A stretch of DNA of 5,356 nt from Comamonadaceae bacterium (GTDB lineage: Bacteria > Pseudomonadota > Gammaproteobacteria > Burkholderiales > Burkholderiaceae_C), in NCBI GenBank assembly GCA_947374505.1, contig CANCCE010000192.1, positions 1-5,356 on the forward strand. Direction: 5' to 3'. Below are positions 1-4,353 of this stretch, one piece after another (position 1 is the stretch's first letter; the number at the start of each line of letters is the position of its first letter). The translations under genes and the position numbers were made by a program. Below the pieces are notes generated by a model that did no database searches, was not told the origin of the DNA, and worked only from the letters and a program-made list of their open reading frames with translations.

Positions 1-1
1 C

Positions 2-88
2 AAGACCAAGCCTCCGCTGGCCTTGGTGAAGTTGCTCAAAGTACTTGAGCGTCATCCGGACTTGCTTAATGAGGTCAGAGCCGCCTGA
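2..88 (+). CDS. C-terminal end of a probable HTH antitoxin (partial)
   Basis: Only the last 28 codons and the TGA stop lie inside the window; the gene begins to the left. The readable tail contains PPLALVKLLKVLERHPDLL followed by NEVRAA. A Pro-rich turn leading into an amphipathic leucine helix and a 'hPDLL' motif closely resembles the C-terminus of HigA/NadS-type antitoxins, in which this segment follows the xre-family helix-turn-helix. By family knowledge such proteins neutralise a RelE/HigB-type mRNA interferase and repress their own promoter, and the toxin gene usually lies upstream, here outside the window. The HTH itself is not visible, so the assignment rests on the tail alone. The gene is followed by palindromic repeats rather than by a closely spaced downstream gene. 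Confidence 0.5.
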   Translation, partial: KTKPPLALVKLLKVLERHPDLLNEVRAA

Positions 89-99
89 CTCCCGGACTT

Positions 100-169
100 C
101 GTCTCTGCGAGCGAAGCGCAGCAGGCCGACCCCGACTGCATGGATTGCCGCGCTGCGCTCGCAAAGACG
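100..169. repeat. REP-like palindromic element, inverted pair of 28-nt arms
   Basis: Positions 100-127 and the reverse complement of 142-169 agree at 23 of 28 positions around the core TGCGAGCG-AGCGC. They can fold into a long hairpin with a 14-nt loop. The element sits 11 nt after the antitoxin stop codon. Its sequence resembles the GCGAGCGAAGCGC-type repeats scattered between genes in many betaproteobacteria. Likely roles are those of REP-type elements, such as mRNA 3'-end protection or transcription attenuation, or it may simply be a non-autonomous mobile repeat. No run of T follows the stem, so it is not a classical intrinsic terminator. An open frame runs through it, but that is a by-product of the repeat. 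Confidence 0.75.
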
Positions 170-192
170 CGGGTGGTGCTGCGAGCGTGTTC

Positions 193-220
193 CGTCTCTG
201 CGAGCGAAGCGCGGCAGCCC
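193..220 (+). repeat. Third copy of the REP-like 28-nt repeat
   Basis: This copy matches the arm at 100-127 at 26 of 28 positions, in the same orientation, and matches the reverse complement of 142-169 at 24 of 28. The middle arm could therefore pair with either the left arm (14-nt loop) or this one (23-nt loop). The element lies about 60 nt upstream of the glycosyltransferase start, so it would fall in its 5' leader if transcription enters from the left. Confidence 0.75.
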
Positions 221-280
221 ATGCTCATTTAGCTCAAAAATCAACACTATGATGGATGCGTAACTCGTACACGCAAACCA

Positions 281-1366
281 ATGACCGCTTTCACTCCACC
301 GACTGGCCGGCACATTGTGTGCTTTTGGAAGCAGAACGACTTGGGCTTGTGGGGTCGTCGGCCTGACCGCTGGATCGCTCAGTGGGCGCAGGATCCGGGC
401 GTCGAGAAGGTGCTGGTTTTTGAGGCGCCGGTCGCCAGCACTTTGTTGCAGCAGTGGCTGCACTTGAGCACCACGCTGGACCGCACCAGTGCCAGCGAGT
501 TCAAGCTGATGTTGAACCAGTGGTTGAGCAAGCATTTGGGGCAGTGCGACACGGCCAAGGTGCAGTACACAACGTATTTGGCCCCGGACGGCGAGAACGC
601 CGCAGGCAGCGCTTATTTGCGCTGGGTCATGCAGCATGTAGAGCAGGCGCAGTTGGTGGCACCCACGCTGGTGTTGTGGCCAGCTTGTTTTGTCAACCCG
701 GCTTTGATTCAAGCCATCGGGCCGAGCTCGGTGGTCGTGGACTTGGTGGACGACCAGCGCCTGTTTCCTGGCAACGAGTCGCAGGTGGCCAGCATGACGG
801 CGCAGTACCGCAGCTTGATCGATTTGGCGGGCCGCGTGATGTCCAATTCGCCGGGTTTGATCGCGAGCTTTGAGGCTGAGTTTGGACGCCCCATTGAGCA
901 TGCGCCCAACAGTGCTTTACCGATGATGCCGAACCCGCAGCCTGCCAGCCCGGCACTGCTGGCGCAAGCCTGCGCTTTGAAGCTGCGACCGGTGGTGGGT
1001 TATGTGGGCAACATGCGGGGCCGCATGGACACGCCCGCGTTGTTGGCCGTGATGGCAAGGCACCCGGAGTGGGATTTTTGGTTCGTTGGCCAGACTCAGA
1101 GTTCAGGCTTTTACCAAGCCGCTAAGCAACTGCCCAATGGCCGGTTTTGGGGCGCGTTAGCGCAAGCCGATGCGCAGGCTGTGATGGCGCAATTTGACGT
1201 GGCGCTGATCCCTTTTAAGCAAGACGCTTTGGTGAACAGCATGAGCCCGATCAAGGCCGACAATTACCGCAGCGCTAATCTGCCAGTGGTGTCTTTGCTG
1301 GAGATGACGCCAGAGCACTTTGACCATGCGCTGGTGGCGGCTTTAACCCGTGCGATCGACCCATAA
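281..1366 (+). CDS. GT-B fold glycosyltransferase, probably exopolysaccharide-type
   Basis: The 361-residue product looks like a cytoplasmic or membrane-associated GT4-like (group 1) glycosyltransferase that transfers sugar from a nucleotide donor to a surface glycan precursor. The N-terminal Rossmann domain begins with HIVCFWKQNDLGLWGRRPDRW (residues 11-31), and DLVDDQRLFPG (154-164) and MSNSPGLIASF (187-197) close that half. The C-terminal donor-binding domain shows VGYVGNMRGRMD (239-250), WDFWFVGQ (264-271), DVALIPFK (306-313) and SPIKADNYRSANLPVVS (322-338). In related enzymes the SPIK block normally reads K-x-x-E-Y, with the Glu contacting the donor ribose; here Asn328 takes that place. 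Only 23 residues follow PVVS, shorter than the usual C-terminal tail, so slight truncation is possible. ATG 281 is the first in-frame ATG; no strong Shine-Dalgarno sequence precedes it. No signal peptide or membrane span is seen. The acceptor and donor sugars cannot be deduced. Confidence 0.82.
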   Translation: MTAFTPPTGRHIVCFWKQNDLGLWGRRPDRWIAQWAQDPGVEKVLVFEAPVASTLLQQWLHLSTTLDRTSASEFKLMLNQWLSKHLGQCDTAKVQYTTYLAPDGENAAGSAYLRWVMQHVEQAQLVAPTLVLWPACFVNPALIQAIGPSSVVVDLVDDQRLFPGNESQVASMTAQYRSLIDLAGRVMSNSPGLIASFEAEFGRPIEHAPNSALPMMPNPQPASPALLAQACALKLRPVVGYVGNMRGRMDTPALLAVMARHPEWDFWFVGQTQSSGFYQAAKQLPNGRFWGALAQADAQAVMAQFDVALIPFKQDALVNSMSPIKADNYRSANLPVVSLLEMTPEHFDHALVAALTRAIDP

Positions 1367-1391
1367 CTAAACCCTATAAAGAGAGAAAATC

Positions 1392-1469
1392 ATGTCCCAT
1401 GGCATCGTGATCGATGACAGAGAGAATTTGTTTCATACAAAATACCTGCTGAAGGTAATTGATAAATAA
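1392..1469 (+). CDS. Possible 25-residue ORF or surviving start of a lost gene
   Basis: An ATG at 1392 lies 25 nt after the glycosyltransferase stop and is preceded by a purine-rich GAGAG stretch (1381-1385) at a workable ribosome-binding distance. The frame encodes MSHGIVIDDRENLFHTKYLL followed by KVIDK and a TAA. The spacing and leader look like a normal downstream operon gene, but the frame closes after 25 codons, and AT-rich non-coding DNA follows. It could be a true small protein, the N-terminal remnant of an exopolysaccharide gene cut by a deletion or insertion, or chance. I do not recognise a family. Confidence 0.3.
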   Translation: MSHGIVIDDRENLFHTKYLLKVIDK

Positions 1470-1529
1470 AACCTAAAATGATAACGAGGGCTGAATTGGT
1501 CAATGGGGAAGGGCGCAGCTTCGCGGCAC

Positions 1530-1577
1530 TTCAGCTCTTTAGCTATTCAGCTCTTTAGCTTTTTTGCTCTTTAGTCA
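1530..1577 (+). repeat. Three-copy 16-nt tandem repeat
   Basis: Copies are at 1530-1545 (TTCAGCTCTTTAGCTA), 1546-1561 (TTCAGCTCTTTAGCTT) and a diverged copy at 1562-1577 (TTTTGCTCTTTAGTCA). The first two differ at one base, and the third keeps the GCTCTTTAG core. The exact 16-nt period is clear by eye. The unit is not a multiple of three and lies in non-coding DNA, so a protein repeat is unlikely. It may be a slippage-type minisatellite or a set of phased binding sites. Confidence 0.8.
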
Positions 1578-1613
1578 GGCCTGCCTTCCGATGGCTTGAA
1601 TCGCCGTCATTTA

Positions 1614-1630
1614 CCCCTGTGACAGTGGGG
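1614..1630. repeat. Small GC-rich hairpin
   Basis: CCCCTGTGACAGTGGGG can pair as a six-base-pair stem with one bulged T and a three-base TGA loop. No T run follows directly (GAGCAAAGGGGG comes next), so it is a weak candidate for a transcription terminator on the + strand after the glycosyltransferase. Confidence 0.3.
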
Positions 1631-1648
1631 GAGCAAAGGGGGACTGGT

Positions 1649-1669
1649 GATTTTTGTTTATTAAAAATC
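1649..1669. repeat. Perfect AT-rich inverted repeat
   Basis: GATTTTT (1649-1655) and AAAAATC (1663-1669) are perfectly complementary and separated by the seven-base loop GTTTATT. The stem is nearly all A-T pairs, so it would be a weak RNA hairpin. It could be a protein-binding dyad or part of a loose bidirectional terminator together with the GC-rich hairpin just upstream. Confidence 0.35.
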
Positions 1670-1801
1670 TGTTTGTTTTCAATGACTTAAAAGTCGCATG
1701 TAGGTACTGGGCCATCATGGGTGTGTGCCCGGACGCCCCTTTGCCCGAGCTGTCTGAATTAATTTTTTCCTTATGAATCAACGTCTTAGCCTAAATATAT
1801 T

Positions 1802-1857
1802 TTGGCGTTGACCTTGCTTTTCCCTCACTCACCTTGAGGGGTTTGGGACGACGCCAA
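1802..1857. repeat. Nested inverted repeats forming a hairpin within a dyad
   Basis: An outer pair, TTGGCGT (1802-1808) and ACGCCAA (1851-1857), encloses a perfect inner pair, CCCTCA (1822-1827) and TGAGGG (1835-1840), with a seven-base loop. The nested layout is visible directly. It resembles a structured site, but I find no matching integron attC core motifs (GTTRRRY with RYYYAAC), and no T tract follows. Confidence 0.4.
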
Positions 1858-1968
1858 CGAAACGCTCACGATACCACCTCTTCAGTAGGAAGCAGGCCAT
1901 TCGCGTCGCCTCTTGGCGAGCCCGGCGTAATCAAATATTCGTTCTTTGATTGACTCCTGAGCGCCCAC

Positions 1969-2277
1969 ATGGGATGCAAAAGCGACAACATTTGGTCTTT
2001 TCCAAAACGCATGTGCAAGATCCCACCGGATTCATTATCTGCGGCCGCACCCGGACAGCCCTCCGGCTTTGACGTCAAAATCCGCGGCAAAAGGGCCGCG
2101 ATAGCTGCAGCCGTTTTGTCGGAAGTGGCCAATATGACGGACGCGGACCTGCTTGGTGTCATCAGTGACTGCATGATGCACGAAATCAATCGGAGTTTTA
2201 TTCTTGATCTCCAAGTTTTGGGGCCATCGTTATTGGATTGGGAAAAATCACACCGCGACAAGCTTGGTTCAGTGTGA
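1969..2277 (+). CDS. Orphan hypothetical protein of 102 residues
   Basis: I do not recognise this protein. An in-frame TGA lies 18 nt upstream, so ATG 1969 is the furthest possible ATG, but it has no Shine-Dalgarno sequence. A better-placed start is ATG 2134, preceded by GGAAG (2121-2125) at 8 nt, which would give 47 residues beginning MTDADLLGVISD. The first third is Pro/Lys/Cys-rich. The rest (RAAIAAAVLSEVANMTDADL, then LLGVISDCMMHEI and LLDWEKSHRDKL) looks helical and soluble, with a charged C-terminus. No signal peptide or membrane span is present. A long antisense frame covers 1866-2261, so either strand could be the coding one, or neither if this is gene debris. The + frame reads more like a natural protein. 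Confidence 0.35.
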   Translation: MGCKSDNIWSFPKRMCKIPPDSLSAAAPGQPSGFDVKIRGKRAAIAAAVLSEVANMTDADLLGVISDCMMHEINRSFILDLQVLGPSLLDWEKSHRDKLGSV

Positions 2278-2520
2278 AGCGGTGTCTAAGGGCGCGAAAA
2301 CTCGAACTCAACCAAAGCTTTAGCCGTATGGTTTTTTTTGGCAGTTTATTGAAGCCTTTACCGCGAGCCAAGACGAGGGTTTCCCCGCTGATTGATGGCC
2401 GATCCACGGAGCGATACTTCGCATGATGCGATTGAAGTGCCTATCCGTAAAGTTAATTCTGCAATAGTCAATGAAGTCAATAAAAAATCACCGCTGAATT
2501 GATGAAGAATTAATTTTTTA
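2278..2520. other. Leader region of the transporter-hydrolase unit
   Basis: About 240 bases between the orphan ORF and the Bug gene. It contains a run of eight T (2332-2339) preceded by only a weak four-base stem, then increasingly AT-rich DNA from about 2450 that would be expected to hold the promoter of the downstream unit. I could not place a -35/-10 pair with confidence. Regulators of Bug genes are often divergently encoded LysR-type proteins, but none is visible here. Confidence 0.4.
2466..2483 (+). repeat. 9-nt tandem repeat upstream of the Bug gene
   Basis: AGTCAATGA is followed directly by AGTCAATAA, one mismatch in nine. It lies 53-70 nt upstream of the Bug start codon, within the AT-rich leader, a typical place for an activator or repressor half-site pair. 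The function is inference only; the repeat itself is plain. Confidence 0.35.
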
Positions 2521-2535
2521 AAGGACGATGTAACG

Positions 2536-3507
2536 ATGATGATTCGACATATGCGGTTTAGCTTGGCATTTCTTGCTGCTGCAATTGGGCTTTCCCTGCC
2601 TTCGTATGCCCAAGAGTATCCGAGCAAGCTGATCACGATCGTTGTGCCTTATGCGCCCGGCGGAAGCACAAACACCTGGGCGCTCATGCTTGCGACAAAA
2701 CTTCGGGAGAAGTGGGGGCAACCTGTCATCGTCGAAAATCGAGCCGGTGCCAATGGCAATATCGGCGCGGCAGCGGTCTACAAGGCGGAGCCGGACGGCT
2801 ACACACTCCTCTTGACAGCCCCCGGGCCTCTCGTTATCAATAAAAGCCTTTACGCCAAGCTCGACTACGAACCAGACGCATTTGCGCCGGTTTCTCTCGT
2901 ACTGATGGCTCCCAACGTGCTGGTCGTTAATCCTAAGGTAGGCGTGAATAGCGTCAAGCAATTGATTGCTCTCGCCAAGTCCGATCCGAAGCGGCTTAAC
3001 TATGCGTCACAAGGAAGTGGCGCCACCTCGCATCTTGCCACCGAATCTTTCAAGATGGTGGCGGGCGTGAACGTCACTCACATTCCCTACAAAGGCAGCG
3101 GACCGGCTTTGGTGGACCTCATTGGAGGGCAGGTGGACATGATGTTTGCGGAAATCAGCACGGCACTCCCGTTTATCAATGCGGGCAAGCTGCGTGTTCT
3201 CGCGGTGGGTAGTGACAAACGCAATCCAGCTTTGCCGGATGTTCCCACCGTGTCCGAGACCCTGCCGGGATTTTTCTCCGCAACCTGGACTGGCGTGGTC
3301 GCTCCCCCAAAGACGCCCCAGCGCATCACCGAGAAGCTTTCCGCGGCGATTGCCGAAGCCATGAAGCATCCGGATGTTGTGAAGAGTGCGCGTGACGCAA
3401 GTGTGATCGTGATAGCCAGCAATCCCGCTGACATGGCGAAATTCACCAAGCAAGAAGCGGAGCGCTGGGGACGCGTGATTCGCGCCACCGACACGAAGCT
3501 GGATTAG
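2536..3507 (+). CDS. Bug-family (TctC-like) periplasmic solute-binding protein
   Basis: The 323-residue product matches the usual length and order of tripartite tricarboxylate transporter substrate-binding receptors. A Sec signal peptide covers residues 1-25 (basic MMIRHMR, hydrophobic core, cleavage after PSYA). The mature part starts with QEYPSKLITIVVPYAPGGST (26-45), the first ligand-loop signature. VENRAGANGNIG (66-77), EPDGYTLLL (85-93) and IPYKGSGPALVDLIGGQVDM (183-202) complete the family pattern. The family binds carboxylates or amides between two lobes in the periplasm. The position after GGST is usually Asp but is Asn46 here, which may alter the ligand. AAGGA at 2521-2525 lies 10 nt before ATG 2536 and supports that start; an ATG-TAA start-stop pair (2528-2533) sits between them. 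No TctA/TctB membrane genes are next to it, which is common for orphan Bug genes in Burkholderiales. The amidohydrolase begins 108 nt downstream. Confidence 0.96.
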   Translation: MMIRHMRFSLAFLAAAIGLSLPSYAQEYPSKLITIVVPYAPGGSTNTWALMLATKLREKWGQPVIVENRAGANGNIGAAAVYKAEPDGYTLLLTAPGPLVINKSLYAKLDYEPDAFAPVSLVLMAPNVLVVNPKVGVNSVKQLIALAKSDPKRLNYASQGSGATSHLATESFKMVAGVNVTHIPYKGSGPALVDLIGGQVDMMFAEISTALPFINAGKLRVLAVGSDKRNPALPDVPTVSETLPGFFSATWTGVVAPPKTPQRITEKLSAAIAEAMKHPDVVKSARDASVIVIASNPADMAKFTKQEAERWGRVIRATDTKLD

Positions 3508-3576
3508 CTCGGCTCGAGCACGCTTGTCGGCGCGCCTTGTTTTGACGAACGAGCCTGTCACTTAACGCAGCAATAC

Positions 3577-3594
3577 CGGGAAACCGGAGTCCCG
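3577..3594. repeat. Weak hairpin between the Bug gene and the amidohydrolase gene
   Basis: CGGGA (3577-3581) and TCCCG (3590-3594) are complementary around an eight-base loop, 21 nt before the amidohydrolase start. There is no T tract, so it is unlikely to separate the two genes into different transcripts; it could modestly affect mRNA stability or translation. Confidence 0.25.
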
Positions 3595-3615
3595 CTGATC
3601 ACAAAAAGAATTCTC

Positions 3616-4347
3616 ATGAGCGAACCGATTTGGAATGAATTTTTGACCGAGCGCGACAAGCAAGTATTCGCCGCCAGCGGTTTTGGTGCGCGCCAAGGCT
3701 TCGGCAAGCGGCCGGTTCTTCTCATCGTCGACGTGAGCTACAACTTCTGCGGGGATAGGCCTGAGCCCATCCTTGAGTCCATCAAGCGCTGGCGCACGTC
3801 CTGTGGTGAAGATGCATGGACAGGTGTGAAGGCCATCCAGCGGCTGCTCGCAGCCGGACGGGCCAAGGATTTGCCGGTGATCTATACGACTGGGGTTCGT
3901 CGCCCAGACAACTGGGATGCGGGAGCTTGGGCTTGGAAGAACAGCCGCACCCGCGATCGCGTCAGTCCCCAGGGCCTCGATCTGGATGGCGACACCATCG
4001 TGACAGAGATCGCTCCAGAACGGCGCGACATCGTGATTTACAAGCAAAAACCCAGCGCGTTTCATGCCACCCCGTTAATAGACTACCTCACTCTGCTGGG
4101 TGCTGACAGCCTGATCGTGGTGGGCACCAGCACGAGCGGCTGCGTGCGGGCCACTGTCGTTGACGCGTTCTCGCACAACTATCGCGTTGCGGTTGTCGAG
4201 GAGGGATGTTTTGACCGTGCGCAAGCAAGCCATGCGATGACCCTATGCGATCTCCAAGCCAAATATGCTGACGTGGTGAAACTTGATGAGATCATCACGT
4301 TCATCGCCACGCTCCCCAAGGGCTTGTTTGAATTACCACCAGCTTGA
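3616..4347 (+). CDS. Isochorismatase-fold cysteine amidohydrolase (N-carbamoylsarcosine amidase/maleamate amidohydrolase type)
   Basis: The 243-residue product is a cytoplasmic hydrolase of the isochorismatase-like superfamily, with no signal peptide. The catalytic triad is visible: Asp39 in PVLLIVDVSYNFCGD (33-47), Lys143 in IVIYKQKPSAFHATPL (139-154), and nucleophile Cys176 in VVGTSTSGCVRATVVDA (168-184). The STSGCVRAT signature and the later DLQAKYADVV (212-221) are typical of the N-carbamoylsarcosine amidase, maleamate amidohydrolase (NicF) and related amidase branch rather than true isochorismatases, so hydrolysis of an amide or carbamoyl C-N bond with release of ammonia is likely. The conserved N-terminal lead-in LTERDKQVFAASGFGARQGF (10-29) precedes the core. 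ATG 3616 has only a weak AAAAAGAA leader, perhaps relying on translation of the upstream gene. The next gene starts 6 nt after the stop, implying coupling. The substrate is unknown. Confidence 0.93.
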   Translation: MSEPIWNEFLTERDKQVFAASGFGARQGFGKRPVLLIVDVSYNFCGDRPEPILESIKRWRTSCGEDAWTGVKAIQRLLAAGRAKDLPVIYTTGVRRPDNWDAGAWAWKNSRTRDRVSPQGLDLDGDTIVTEIAPERRDIVIYKQKPSAFHATPLIDYLTLLGADSLIVVGTSTSGCVRATVVDAFSHNYRVAVVEEGCFDRAQASHAMTLCDLQAKYADVVKLDEIITFIATLPKGLFELPPA

Positions 4348-4353
4348 GGCCAT

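Larger units (their letters stand above)
1470..1968. other. Gene-free stretch with several small repeats
   Basis: About 500 bases hold no ORF with convincing codon pattern on either strand. A short frame at 1774-1812 (MNQRLSLNIFWR) stops after 12 codons and is not supported. What can be seen is a 16-nt tandem repeat (1530-1577), a GC-rich hairpin (1614-1630), an AT-rich perfect inverted repeat (1649-1669), and nested inverted repeats (1802-1857). Base composition changes sharply, with AT-rich runs between GC-rich ones. This suggests decayed or rearranged DNA rather than a compact promoter region. Confidence 0.6.

Noticed and set aside
45..263. 72-codon + strand ORF between the antitoxin tail and the glycosyltransferase
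   Set aside because: It runs straight through the palindromic repeats, and its Arg/Ser-rich composition comes from their sequence (LRAKR recurs with each copy).
693..1058. 121-codon antisense ORF inside the glycosyltransferase gene
   Set aside because: Low-complexity Pro/Ser/Cys-rich translation, a shadow of the well-supported + strand gene.
1530..1577. CRISPR array
   Set aside because: The repeats are 16 nt and directly adjacent with no spacers, so this is a simple tandem repeat.
1802..1857. Integron attC site
   Set aside because: The nested inverted repeats suggested it, but the expected GTTRRRY and RYYYAAC core sites are not present.
2310..2340. Intrinsic terminator with a run of eight T
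   Set aside because: The only stem before the T run is four base pairs (AACC with GGTT) around a long loop, too weak to call.
2432..2459. Sigma-70 promoter for the Bug gene (TTGAAG, 16 nt, TAATTC)
   Set aside because: The -35 box is fair, but the -10 box matches the consensus poorly; several equally weak pairs exist in this AT-rich leader.
3007..3561. 184-codon antisense ORF across the Bug gene
   Set aside because: The + strand frame has complete family motifs; the antisense product is Arg/His-rich with no recognisable domain.
3562..4065. 167-codon antisense ORF across the amidohydrolase gene
   Set aside because: It overlaps the catalytic Asp and Lys regions of a clear + strand enzyme and shows no domain of its own.
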